Below are positions 1 to 8,473 of a stretch of 64,000 nt of DNA, piece by piece (position 1 is the stretch's first letter; each line of letters opens with the position of its first letter). The notes below the pieces were generated by a model. The model ran no database searches, was not told where the DNA came from, and saw only the letters and a program-made list of their open reading frames with translations. A program made the translations under genes and the position numbers. The DNA comes from JBCCGR01 sp039029195 (GTDB lineage: Bacteria > Pseudomonadota > Alphaproteobacteria > Rhizobiales > Rhizobiaceae). The stretch is taken from assembly GCA_039029195.1 (NCBI GenBank), contig JBCCGR010000001.1:62001-126000 (forward strand), read 5' to 3'.

Positions 1-132
1 GTAGGCCTTGTTTATTTCGCTTGGTGAGACTTCGATGTCTACTCTCTGAATTCGTGTATCGAGCTCAAGTTCGGTGATCAAAATTGAAACTTTGCGTACG
101 AATGGGAAGATAGAGTTACAGTAGAGTTTCAT
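1..132 (-). CDS. Glutathione S-transferase N-terminal part (cut by window edge)
   Basis: Reading the minus strand from an ATG at 132 gives 44 residues beginning MKLYCNSIFPFVRKV, followed by an E-L-x-L-D-x-R-I stretch. This matches the thioredoxin-fold N-terminus of bacterial glutathione S-transferases, where the P-F/Y-V-R-K-V segment lies at the glutathione site. The rest of the gene lies to the left of the window, so domain content, length and substrate cannot be judged. It runs in the same direction as the homogentisate operon but is separated from it by about 425 bases. Some GSTs act as maleylacetoacetate isomerases, yet a dedicated isomerase is already present in that operon, so a detoxification role is as likely. 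Confidence 0.75.
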   Translation of the reverse strand, partial: MKLYCNSIFPFVRKVSILITELELDTRIQRVDIEVSPSEINKAY

Positions 133-557
133 GGTGTCTGCCATAGCTGCTGGCGGATGGATATTCTGTTTTGTATCCTTTTCGACATTAAATGGTTTTT
201 CAAAGCACCTGTCACTTCAGGGGGAGCACAGCAGCATGGAGGCAGATGCGAAGATCCAATGTGGTTCGGTGCCAAAATTGGCTCGAAGTGTGAATTGAGT
301 TAGATCGAAATCAAGATAGTCTGATCGTCAATCGCGACCCTCATCCGACGTTCGACTACAACTAAGTTTCTCAATTGGATTTCCCGATTGCTGCCGTTCA
401 GGCATTGGGGCGTCAAATTTAGGTCAATGACGGCAGAGCGGGCAAAGCACCAAAAACTGGGCAATCAGACTATCCTGGCTCCGACACCAATTTCGGCGAC
501 ATCGCGATAGTTGTGCTACGGAAATTGTTCGGGGGAGCCAATTGGCCGGTGGGCAAC
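133..557. other. Intergenic region with no gene seen
   Basis: About 425 bases between the partial GST gene and the end of fumarylacetoacetase. No reading frame with recognisable protein similarity was found on either strand. It probably carries the promoter of the GST gene on the minus strand. No convincing terminator hairpin was found after the fumarylacetoacetase stop codon. Confidence 0.5.
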
Positions 558-1799
558 TCATTTTTCCCTAGCTGGCGAAAGCGTACCGACACACGATCCG
601 AAACCGATCAGATATCCGTCTCCTTGCGTGTGGCCTCGAAGCGTCAGGGTATCACCGTCTTCGACAAAACTGCGTTGGGTTCCGTCTTCCAGGATTAGTG
701 GCTCCTTGCCACCCCAGGATAATTCCACCAGCGAACCACGGTTTTCCTTGTTGGGACCGGAGATAGTTCCTGATCCAAGCAAATCGCCAACCCGCATGGG
801 ACAGCCGCTTGAGGTATGATGCGCCAATTGCTGGGCAGCCGAATAATAGAGCTCGTTGTAATTGGTTCGGCAAATAGTGGTTTCAGCAGCATCTTCGGGC
901 TGCAATCCAACCTCCAGGTGGATATCATAAAGCATCGGCCCTGGCTCCTGGAGGTGAGGGAGAAGTTCCACCTCTCTGGCGGGTGTTGGGCATCGGAAAG
1001 GTTCAAGTGCGAACGCTGAAACGATCCAGGGGCTGATTGTGGTCGCGGTTGCCTTTGCCTGAAATGGACCCAAGGGCTGGTATTCCCACGCCTGTATGTC
1101 GCGAGCTGACCAGTCATTTAGCAAGACATAACCAAAGATGTTGTCAAATGCCTGTTGCACGCTGATAGGGCCGTCCGAGGTCTGCCCGACGATTGCTCCC
1201 ATTTCCAGCTCTATGTCGAACCGTTCCGACCGGCCGAAGCGTGGCACTTCATCATTGGGTCCTTTCAGTTGCCCGTGTGGCCGCTGGATCGGCGTTCCGG
1301 ATATGACAACAGATGATGCGCGGCCATTGTAGCCAATGGGTATGTGGAGCCAGTTCGGAGGCAGCGCATTTTCTGCTCCTCGAAACATCGTGCCAATGTT
1401 GGTGGCATGATGTTTTCCGGCATAGAAGTCCGTGAACTCGGTCACCTCAAACGGCATGTGCATGGCCACCTCATTGAGGGATACTAGATGGGATTCAACA
1501 TCTTCTTGTCTGCTGGAATCTGCAGCGAGACATTCCGTTAATTCGTTGCGCAGCCGCTGCCACTCAGATTGACCCAGCGCCATGAATGCATTCCATGATC
1601 CAGCCTGCAATGTTCCCTCAAATGAAAGAACCCCCGCCTCTTCCAGCGCCGCCACATCAAGCACCTGATCACCGATGGCCACGCCACACCGGGGTTTGCC
1701 CCCGTCGATTGAAAGGGCACCATATGGCAGATTGTTTAGCGGAAACGGGCATCGTGCATCGTTGGCACTTTTCACCCAGCTTTTCTTCAGATCACTCAT
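558..1799 (-). CDS. fahA: Fumarylacetoacetase
   Basis: A 413-residue cytoplasmic enzyme that hydrolyses fumarylacetoacetate to fumarate and acetoacetate, the last step of the homogentisate branch of tyrosine and phenylacetate catabolism. Length and sequence fit the family. The segment D-F-Y-x-G-K-H-H-A-T-N near residue 145 contains the metal-binding Asp and the catalytic His. NWLHIPIGYNGRASSVV, the E-L-E-M metal ligands and LLNDWSARDIQAWEY follow in the expected order. It starts at an ATG 9 bases after the stop of the isomerase gene, so it is the last gene of the operon, and its product directly consumes the isomerase product. All key residues are visible, so it should be active. Confidence 0.96.
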   Translation of the reverse strand: MSDLKKSWVKSANDARCPFPLNNLPYGALSIDGGKPRCGVAIGDQVLDVAALEEAGVLSFEGTLQAGSWNAFMALGQSEWQRLRNELTECLAADSSRQEDVESHLVSLNEVAMHMPFEVTEFTDFYAGKHHATNIGTMFRGAENALPPNWLHIPIGYNGRASSVVISGTPIQRPHGQLKGPNDEVPRFGRSERFDIELEMGAIVGQTSDGPISVQQAFDNIFGYVLLNDWSARDIQAWEYQPLGPFQAKATATTISPWIVSAFALEPFRCPTPAREVELLPHLQEPGPMLYDIHLEVGLQPEDAAETTICRTNYNELYYSAAQQLAHHTSSGCPMRVGDLLGSGTISGPNKENRGSLVELSWGGKEPLILEDGTQRSFVEDGDTLTLRGHTQGDGYLIGFGSCVGTLSPAREK

Positions 1800-1808
1800 A
1801 TTTGGCTC

Positions 1809-2435
1809 TTAAATTGCATCTGGTTGGTTTTCTGGCCTTGCAACGGCAAATGCTGGCAAAACGAGGCATCGAGTTTCTATTTCGGTCAGACGGGTAAAGG
1901 GCGCAAGGTCCAGCCCCCATCGGTGAGCATTATAAAGCTGCGGGACAAGGCAGATGTCAGCCATTGTCGGTTGTTGTCCAAAGCTGAACTGCGCGTCTGG
2001 AAGCAAGGCTTGATAGGCCTCAAATCCTCTCGCCATCCAGTCCAACATCCAATCAATGACCTCGTCTTGCGCGTGTCCCAATTCTTTGAGTTTCTTGCCC
2101 ACTTTCAGGTTGTTTATCGGGTGAATGTCGCTGGCCACAATCATAGCTGCCGCTCGGATATTGGCGGACTCAACTGGATCGTCAGGTAGGAATGTCGGCT
2201 CGGGATACTGATCCTCCAGATATTCCAGAATCGCCATGGACTGAGTTAGAATTGCACCCTCATCCAATTCCAGAGCTGGAACACCGGCTATTGGATTCAG
2301 TGCTTTGTAGGAAGTTGTCGTCTGTTCTCCATCGACCAGATTGATTGGAACAGGCTCATACGCGATCCCTTTCAGATTGAGTGCAATCCGAATTCGATAG
2401 GCTGTTGTGGATCGCCAGTACGTATAGAGCCTCAT
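1809..2435 (-). CDS. maiA: Maleylacetoacetate isomerase (zeta-class GST)
   Basis: A 208-residue glutathione-dependent isomerase converting maleylacetoacetate to fumarylacetoacetate. The N-terminal thioredoxin-like domain begins MRLYTYWRSTTAYRIRIAL, the zeta-class active-site region where the S/T residues activate glutathione. The ILTQSMAILEYLE segment forms the rest of the glutathione site, and the C-terminal helical domain includes QPTMADICLVPQ. The length is typical. Its ATG overlaps the homogentisate dioxygenase stop in an ATGA (4 bases), indicating translational coupling. It sits between the enzymes acting just before and just after it in the pathway, which makes the assignment firm. Confidence 0.95.
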   Translation of the reverse strand: MRLYTYWRSTTAYRIRIALNLKGIAYEPVPINLVDGEQTTTSYKALNPIAGVPALELDEGAILTQSMAILEYLEDQYPEPTFLPDDPVESANIRAAAMIVASDIHPINNLKVGKKLKELGHAQDEVIDWMLDWMARGFEAYQALLPDAQFSFGQQPTMADICLVPQLYNAHRWGLDLAPFTRLTEIETRCLVLPAFAVARPENQPDAI

Positions 2436-3784
2436 TTACGCCCCGACGTGCCATCAAAGTGCTTTTCCATGTCGGCCCAGACGTCGATATAGTCCTGCTG
2501 CAACGGCGCTTCATTTGCGGCATATTCTGTAAGGTGCTGTGGAAAGCGGGTCTCGAACATGAACGACATAGTATTGTCGAGTTTCTCCGCCTTGAGATCG
2601 GCGTTGGTGGCCCCCTCATAGACATCTCTGTCTGGCCCATGTGGAAGCATCATGTTGTGTAGCGACAAGCCCCCGGGAACAAACCCCTCCGGCTTGGCGT
2701 CATAGATGCCATATATGTTGCCCATCAATTCCGACATGATGTTTTTGTGATACCAGGGTGGGCGGAAAGTATCTTCCGCCACCATCCAGCGCTCACGGAA
2801 CAGAACGAAATCAATATTGGCTGTTCCCGGACTGCCCGATGGAGCCGTCAGCACTGTGAATATCGACGGGTCTGGATGGTCAAACAGGATCGATCCGACC
2901 GGGCAAAAAGTACGCAGATCGTATTTGTAGGGCGCGTAGTTGCCGTGCCAGGCAACCACATCGAGAGGTGACTGCCCGATCTCAGTCACATGAAATTGCC
3001 CACACCATTTAATGGTGATTGTGGAGGTTTTTTCCCGATCTTCAAATGCTGCAACCGGCGCTTTGAAGTCTCGCGGATTGGCCATACAGTTGGCTCCAAT
3101 TGGGCCTCGACCGGGGAGTTCGAATTTCTGGCCGTAATTCTCACACACGAATCCCCGAGCCCGCCCTTCCAGCAGCTCAACCCGATAAACCAGCCCGCGC
3201 GGAATAATGGCGATTTCTTTTGGCTCAAGATCGATTATTCCAAGTTCGGTGTGGAAGCGAATGCGACCTTGCTGCGGGACCACGAGTAGTTCGCTGTCAG
3301 CGGAAAAGAAATAGTCGTCCACCATGGACTCGCTGACCAAATAAACATGGCTCGCCATTCCTACTTGGGTATTAACATCACCAGCAGTGGTCATCGTCCG
3401 CATGCCCGTGACCCAGTTCAGCTTCTCATCGGCGGCCCCGATTGGGTTCCATCGATATTGGCCAAGGCTTGTCACATCTTCGATGACATTTGGTGCCGAA
3501 ATCCAATGGGGAACATCGATCCTGTTGTATCGAGTGGAGTGCTTTACTGAGGGTCGGATGCGATAGCACCATGTCCGCTCAGGCGGATGCACCGTAAAAG
3601 CTGTACCGGACAATTGTTCGGCATAGAGACCGTAGTTGCATTTCTGCGGACTATTCATTCCCTGTGGCAACGCATCCGGCAGCGCCTCAGTTTCGTGGTC
3701 GTTACCAAATCCCGGCATATACCCCTGAGTAGTACCATTGGTGGCAAGCTGTTGAACGATGGAACGATTGGCAGGCGTGTTCAT
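2432..3784 (-). CDS. hmgA: Homogentisate 1,2-dioxygenase
   Basis: A 450-residue non-heme Fe(II) extradiol-type dioxygenase that opens the ring of homogentisate to give maleylacetoacetate. The protein matches the family along its whole length: an N-terminal YMPGFGNDHETEALP, a central FVCENYGQKFELPGRGPIG and a C-terminal cupin region with MLPHGPDRDVYEGA. His and Glu residues that can ligate iron are present there. A clear ribosome binding site (AGGAG) lies just before the ATG, 18 bases after the sulfatase stop. Genes for making homogentisate, such as hydroxyphenylpyruvate dioxygenase, are absent nearby; the upstream partners are a sulfatase and a transporter. This suggests that homogentisate or a sulfated precursor is imported. 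Confidence 0.97.
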   Translation of the reverse strand: MNTPANRSIVQQLATNGTTQGYMPGFGNDHETEALPDALPQGMNSPQKCNYGLYAEQLSGTAFTVHPPERTWCYRIRPSVKHSTRYNRIDVPHWISAPNVIEDVTSLGQYRWNPIGAADEKLNWVTGMRTMTTAGDVNTQVGMASHVYLVSESMVDDYFFSADSELLVVPQQGRIRFHTELGIIDLEPKEIAIIPRGLVYRVELLEGRARGFVCENYGQKFELPGRGPIGANCMANPRDFKAPVAAFEDREKTSTITIKWCGQFHVTEIGQSPLDVVAWHGNYAPYKYDLRTFCPVGSILFDHPDPSIFTVLTAPSGSPGTANIDFVLFRERWMVAEDTFRPPWYHKNIMSELMGNIYGIYDAKPEGFVPGGLSLHNMMLPHGPDRDVYEGATNADLKAEKLDNTMSFMFETRFPQHLTEYAANEAPLQQDYIDVWADMEKHFDGTSGRK

Positions 3785-3802
3785 CTTGTTCTCCTGTAAA
3801 AC

Positions 3803-5374
3803 TCAGGCGCGATAGGCAGGGAGCGGAGCGCGGTCTTGCAAGGCAATTGTTCGGCGCAACATCAACTCGGTGAGTAATTGACGAGTGGCATCATGGCCGG
3901 GTTGATCGAACAGATTTTCCACTTCCAGCGGATCATTTTCTAGATCATAAAGCTCGGACCAGTCCTCACCTTCCCGCAGTGACATCCGGTAGCGATCAGT
4001 GACCATGGTTCTGACCCGTTGTGGCCTGTCGAAACCGGTCATTGTTCGCTGACTGTCTTCTTCGACAATGATTGCTTCCGGTGCATCGGTACTGAAAAGG
4101 TCCCGCCCCTGAAGGCCGTTGAACGGTTGAATGCCCGCACGTTCCAAAATGGTGGCCGAAATATCAATGGATGACGCGAGCGCGGTGTTGGAATGTTGGG
4201 CGGCTGCGCCCATCGGATCATGCCAGATAAACGGCACCCGGATAATGCTTTGGTAATGCAGCAGCAGTTTCAGCATCAAGCCGTGGTCGCCCATGTAGTC
4301 GCCGTGGTCGGAGGTGAATATAACTATTGTGTCATCTGCAAGTCTCAGCGCGTCCAGTTGCTTCAACACGCGCCCGATAGCATTGTCGATCATGGTGATC
4401 ATTCCGAAGGTCAATGCGATGATTTCGCGTGCTTCGTATTCTGTCACCGCGAACGGATTTTGATTGTCTCGAGGGTCTGATCCGTTCTTCAAAGCTTCCT
4501 GCATGGCGCGGATCGGAGGTAATTTTCCCTTGCTGAAGGAAGCAGGTAGCTCCATTTCAGCTGGATCATACATGTTCCAATATTTGCCCGGTGGCGTGAA
4601 TGGATGGTGTGGATCGGGAAAAGACATTTGCAGGAAAAATGGCGCCTCGTCTTCGGCACGTTCACTCAGCCATTGCTCTGATTGGTTGGCAATCCAGCTT
4701 GTTGAATACAGTTCTTCCGGCACCGCCGTACGCCACGCCTGTGGTGCATTGATGCGATTGTCGGGAACCGCGTTTTCAGGCCCCACAAGTTTCTCGAAAT
4801 TTGGATCCTGCTGCTTCGCCCAAAGCAGGTAATCGCCCGACGCCTGATCGGCATGACCAGCTGCCACTTCAACATGCTCGAATCCGTAGAAGTCCCCGCC
4901 AATACGTTCAGCAAGCGGGCGGTCCCAATTGATCACTACTTCATTGTCGTAGTCGGTGGAGTGCCGATTATCCTTGAAGGCGTCGCGCAGATGTCCAGAC
5001 GGAGCGTGTTTACCCGGTACAGGCTTAAACCGGTTGCTGGCCGGCAGACCGGTGAAACTCTGCAAATGGGATTTTCCGATAAGTCCTGTGCGATAACCTG
5101 CATCACGGAGCAACTCGACAAAAGTCGTGTGGTTATGCGAAAGCGGAATACCGTTGTGACGTGCGCCATGAACCGAACACATGCGACCGGTCATGATTGA
5201 TGCCCGGTTAGGCATGCAGATTGGGTTTGCCACATAGAAGCGATCGAAGCGCGTTCCCTTGAAAGCGACACGATCAATGTTCGGCGTCTGCACGATCTTG
5301 TTGCCGTAGCACCCCAGATGATCGGCACGGTGTTGATCGGTGATAATAAAAAGGAAATTCGGACGCTTGCTCAT
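3803..5374 (-). CDS. Cytoplasmic type I sulfatase in the homogentisate operon
   Basis: A 523-residue alkaline-phosphatase-superfamily sulfatase that should hydrolyse a sulfate (or possibly phosphonate) ester. The N-terminus NFLFIITDQHRADHLGCYG carries metal-binding Asp13. C53-M-P-N-R is the C-x-P-x-R motif whose Cys is converted to formylglycine. The later SDHGDYMGDHGLM block supplies further metal ligands. No signal peptide is present, so it acts in the cytoplasm. The start ATG overlaps the stop of the TRAP permease by 4 bases, and homogentisate dioxygenase follows 18 bases downstream. The context points to an imported aryl sulfate being cleaved to a phenol that feeds the homogentisate pathway. 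The substrate is inferred, not shown. Confidence 0.9.
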   Translation of the reverse strand: MSKRPNFLFIITDQHRADHLGCYGNKIVQTPNIDRVAFKGTRFDRFYVANPICMPNRASIMTGRMCSVHGARHNGIPLSHNHTTFVELLRDAGYRTGLIGKSHLQSFTGLPASNRFKPVPGKHAPSGHLRDAFKDNRHSTDYDNEVVINWDRPLAERIGGDFYGFEHVEVAAGHADQASGDYLLWAKQQDPNFEKLVGPENAVPDNRINAPQAWRTAVPEELYSTSWIANQSEQWLSERAEDEAPFFLQMSFPDPHHPFTPPGKYWNMYDPAEMELPASFSKGKLPPIRAMQEALKNGSDPRDNQNPFAVTEYEAREIIALTFGMITMIDNAIGRVLKQLDALRLADDTIVIFTSDHGDYMGDHGLMLKLLLHYQSIIRVPFIWHDPMGAAAQHSNTALASSIDISATILERAGIQPFNGLQGRDLFSTDAPEAIIVEEDSQRTMTGFDRPQRVRTMVTDRYRMSLREGEDWSELYDLENDPLEVENLFDQPGHDATRQLLTELMLRRTIALQDRAPLPAYRA

Positions 5375-7302
5375 CTGTTGCTATCTCCGGTCGCGACCAT
5401 CGGACGTTTTCTCCGGATGTCCCAAAGGATCAACAGGACACCAGCCACAAGTGCAGGAATGTGAATGGTCGGGCTAACGGCCAACAGCGCGAACGCGGCG
5501 ACAAATCGCAGGACAACCTCAACAATCGTCAGTTTACATCGGTCGTAGGCGCTAAGTGCAGATGAAAAAAGCCAGATACAAAACAGGGTTCGTGCGACGA
5601 TCCAAACGAATGGAGCAAAGTGAAATTCTTCAACAATTAGGATGGTGGGATAGAAAGCGAAGATGAATGGAATAATGAACTTCGCCATCCCCAACCGGAA
5701 CGACATCAGTGCCGTCATTAGCGGGTTCGAACCCGCAATCGGCGCGGCGGCATAAGCGGCAATCGCAACCGGAGGCGTCAGGGATGACGCAACGCCGTAG
5801 TAGAAAACGAACATGTGTGCCGTCAGCATGGTCAATCCCAGCGCCTGAATAGCCGGCCCCATGACCAAAATGATGATCAGATAGGCGGGCAGGGTCGGCA
5901 TTCCCATGCCAAGTACGAGCGCCCCAATCATGGCCACGGCCAGTGCTGAGAACAGACTTTCACCGCGAATGGTTGCAATGACGTTCGCCAGTTTCAGCCC
6001 AAGACCCGTGGTGTCGAGCGAACCAACCAGAATACCGATTGAAGCAATTGCAATCAGCAACGTTGCGCCGGACTGGCTGCCCTTGATGAATGACTTCACC
6101 AGCCGCATCGGATCTTTTCGAACTTCGGGATTTATGACCGAGAGAACGGTCAATACGATGACGGCGAAAAAGCCTGCAGCAGAGGTGGACAGGCCAAGAA
6201 TGAGGGAGCCGATCACGGTTACAATCGGGCCGATAAATAGGATCGAATTGATCTTGTCCACGTTGGTTATTTTGTCTTCAACCTGAACTGGACGGACTTC
6301 AATCCCCTGCCTGCGCGCCTCTACGGTTACGGCGCTGAACAGGCTGAAATAATAAAACAGGGCGGGCAGGAGTGCGGCCACGATAACCGTCAGATAACCG
6401 GCCCCTGTGAGGTCTGCCATTACCAGGGCCGCCGCACCCATGATAGGTGGCATAATTTGACCGCCTGAAGAGGCGGTCGCCTCAATGCCCGCGGCGAAGG
6501 TTGGCGAGAACCCCCGTTTTTTGATCATCGGGATCGTGAACGTTCCGGTACCCACGATGTTGGCCACCGTGCTGCCAGACATGGTCCCAAACATGGATGA
6601 GGCCAAAATGGCAGCATGAGCCGGACCGCCACGGGTTCTGCCGGTCGCAAGAATGGCGAACTTCAGGAGCGTATCGCCAGCGCCAGTTCCTTCCAACAAA
6701 ACCCCGAAAATGATGAAAATAAATACGGTGGACAGGACAATGTTGGTGATCGAACCGAACACGCCTTTGTTAGTGTTGTACCAGAGGGCCTCTGAAACCT
6801 CGATTACGCCGAATCCGGTATGTGCCATGATACCAGGCATGTTTGCGCCAAACAGCAGATAAAGCACGGCAAGCGCACCGACCGAGAACAGTCCCCAACC
6901 CCACAGGCGTCGACAAAGCTCAAGGAAAACAACAACACCGGCCATGGCTGGCCAAGCATCGGCCTGAGTCACATCATAAAGCGCTTCCTCCATTTCTGTT
7001 TGAACGAAATAGAAAGACCAGATCGCCCACAGACCTGCGACCAAAATTGCGATGTCAACTAATAACTGCGCGGAGGCAAAACCTGCAGAAGCACCGTTCG
7101 CATCCACACGCTTTTTCTGGGATACTGCGATGCCAACAACCAGAGCCAAGGCAAAACCCGCCGCACGGTGCAATTTGGGATCCAGCAGGCCAATGCCGGA
7201 ACTATAAAGGGCGATGACCCCTAGAGCGACACAGGCAAGCGTTGACGCCCAGGCAAATAATGCCATCGTTTGGCTCTGAGGATTGGTGCCTTCAGCCATC
7301 AT
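5371..7302 (-). CDS. TRAP transporter fused permease (4TM/12TM type)
   Basis: A 643-residue integral membrane protein combining the small and large TRAP permease subunits, the form usually paired with TAXI-type binding proteins. Many hydrophobic segments run along the whole length. The conserved core AGIEATASSGGQIMPPIMGAA near residue 280, the MSGSTVANIVGTGTFTIPMIKK block and GMGMPTLPAYLI are typical of the family. It uses an ion gradient to import organic anions delivered by the periplasmic binding protein encoded just upstream. Two adjacent ATG codons are possible starts. A hairpin lies between it and the binding-protein gene, which probably adjusts their relative expression. Confidence 0.94.
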   Translation of the reverse strand: MMAEGTNPQSQTMALFAWASTLACVALGVIALYSSGIGLLDPKLHRAAGFALALVVGIAVSQKKRVDANGASAGFASAQLLVDIAILVAGLWAIWSFYFVQTEMEEALYDVTQADAWPAMAGVVVFLELCRRLWGWGLFSVGALAVLYLLFGANMPGIMAHTGFGVIEVSEALWYNTNKGVFGSITNIVLSTVFIFIIFGVLLEGTGAGDTLLKFAILATGRTRGGPAHAAILASSMFGTMSGSTVANIVGTGTFTIPMIKKRGFSPTFAAGIEATASSGGQIMPPIMGAAALVMADLTGAGYLTVIVAALLPALFYYFSLFSAVTVEARRQGIEVRPVQVEDKITNVDKINSILFIGPIVTVIGSLILGLSTSAAGFFAVIVLTVLSVINPEVRKDPMRLVKSFIKGSQSGATLLIAIASIGILVGSLDTTGLGLKLANVIATIRGESLFSALAVAMIGALVLGMGMPTLPAYLIIILVMGPAIQALGLTMLTAHMFVFYYGVASSLTPPVAIAAYAAAPIAGSNPLMTALMSFRLGMAKFIIPFIFAFYPTILIVEEFHFAPFVWIVARTLFCIWLFSSALSAYDRCKLTIVEVVLRFVAAFALLAVSPTIHIPALVAGVLLILWDIRRKRPMVATGDSNR

Positions 7303-7338
7303 TTAACCGTTTCAATTTTGGTTTGAGGTGGTTTTGGA

Positions 7339-7361
7339 GGCGCGGCAACAGAAGCCGCGCC
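7339..7361 (-). other. Intercistronic hairpin after TAXI gene
   Basis: A perfect 8-base inverted repeat (GGCGCGGC and GCCGCGCC) with a 7-base loop lies between the binding-protein stop and the permease start. No run of T follows in the transcribed direction, so it is more likely an mRNA-stabilising or attenuating hairpin than a full terminator. Such structures commonly give binding proteins higher expression than their permeases. Confidence 0.6.
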
Positions 7362-7380
7362 AACCTCCAACAAGACCGTA

Positions 7381-8385
7381 TCAACGCAGATTGTCTGGGA
7401 TATCGAACCCGGCTTCCTTGTAATATCGCAGAGCACCGGGGTGCAGCGGTACATTGATTGAAGTGAAGGCAGATTCCTTGGTAACTTCTTTCAAGAAGAA
7501 AGCGGTAGCCTGAACTTCTTCAAGATTTTCCCAGAACGATTTGGTGGCCTTATAGACCACCTCATCATCCATATCCTTGTGGGTGCCGACGAACTGGAAG
7601 AAGCCCAATGCTGTGATGCTGCCCTTTGTCTGCTGACCCTTATAAACACCGCCATCAAACACCATCATTCCGCGACCGGGGTTGCCAAACAGTTTTTGCA
7701 TGGGTTCGCTGTCCCGAGCCGCATCAGGAATGGAAAGGACGCGAAACTCGCCAGACAGGCCGAACTGCTCAATCTTGGCCGAACCGACTTCAGCAGGACG
7801 CACCATCATATCAATCTTGCCGTCTGCCAGCGCAGCATAGCCTTCACCCCAGGACAGGCGAACCGCTTTGTAGTCCTTTCCGGCTTCATAACCAGTTACT
7901 ATCTTTATCACTGCCTCCGATGTCCGAGACGCTGATCCAGCGGGCGGGCCAGTGAAAACGGTCTTGCCTTTCAGATCTTCCCATTTCTCGATGCCAGAAC
8001 CTGCCAAGGTCACTGGATGATAAGCGCCAGCTTTGAATCCGATGATCGCACGAAGATTTTTCGCTAAGTCCGGTGCTTCTTCGATCTTTTTGTACATGGC
8101 CTTTTTGCCAGCCATAAGGTTGGCGAGCGCGGGAACAGACGAAAAGAACCCGATCTCTCCCTTTGCGCCTTTGAGCATGGATTTAGTCAGTGTCTGTCCG
8201 GCATTGACCTGAATTTCCACGCCGGCCTTGCCTGCCTGATTGGCGAAGGCAACGAACATGGTGTGTACCGGATCACCAACCCCTGCAGTTTCGCCTTTAT
8301 GAATCTGTGCAAATGCCGTCGCTGAGATCACCGCCGTCAACGCTGCTGCCGCAACGGCGGATTTTAGAATTTTTGAATGAAACAT
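7381..8385 (-). CDS. TAXI-family TRAP solute-binding protein
   Basis: A 334-residue periplasmic binding protein. It begins with a signal peptide (a positive N-terminus, a hydrophobic core AAAALTAVISATAFA, cleavage near residue 26). The mature part shows TAXI features such as ADGKIDMMVRPAEVGSAKI and a C-terminal VPLHPGALRYYKEAGF. It should capture an organic acid in the periplasm and hand it to the fused TRAP permease encoded next. A strong ribosome binding site (GGGAGGAAAG) precedes the ATG. This is the first gene of the operon and is divergent from the LysR gene across about 88 bases. Its ligand is probably the sulfated aromatic acid processed by the downstream genes; that is an inference from context. 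Confidence 0.93.
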   Translation of the reverse strand: MFHSKILKSAVAAAALTAVISATAFAQIHKGETAGVGDPVHTMFVAFANQAGKAGVEIQVNAGQTLTKSMLKGAKGEIGFFSSVPALANLMAGKKAMYKKIEEAPDLAKNLRAIIGFKAGAYHPVTLAGSGIEKWEDLKGKTVFTGPPAGSASRTSEAVIKIVTGYEAGKDYKAVRLSWGEGYAALADGKIDMMVRPAEVGSAKIEQFGLSGEFRVLSIPDAARDSEPMQKLFGNPGRGMMVFDGGVYKGQQTKGSITALGFFQFVGTHKDMDDEVVYKATKSFWENLEEVQATAFFLKEVTKESAFTSINVPLHPGALRYYKEAGFDIPDNLR

Positions 8386-8430
8386 ACTTTCCTCCCTTTT
8401 GTTTCGGCGAGACTAGCATTCCTAAATTCA

Positions 8431-8443
8431 TCACGTATAGTGA
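8431..8443. promoter_or_regulatory. Candidate LysR box in the divergent promoter
   Basis: The interval between the TAXI gene and the LysR gene holds TCACGTATAGTGA, an interrupted dyad (TCAC, 5 bases, GTGA) that also fits the T-N11-A pattern bound by LysR regulators. It is well placed to control both the transporter/sulfatase/homogentisate operon and the regulator itself. Confidence 0.5.
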
Positions 8444-8473
8444 GTATTTTGTATGGATTGATTGCAGATTGCT

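Noticed and set aside
429..557. Possible transposase or gene fragment before the fumarylacetoacetase end
   Set aside because: Several short frames were read on both strands, but none gave a recognisable family signature.
7339..7361. Hairpin as a rho-independent terminator
   Set aside because: No T run follows in the transcribed direction, and the downstream TRAP permease gene has no other obvious promoter.
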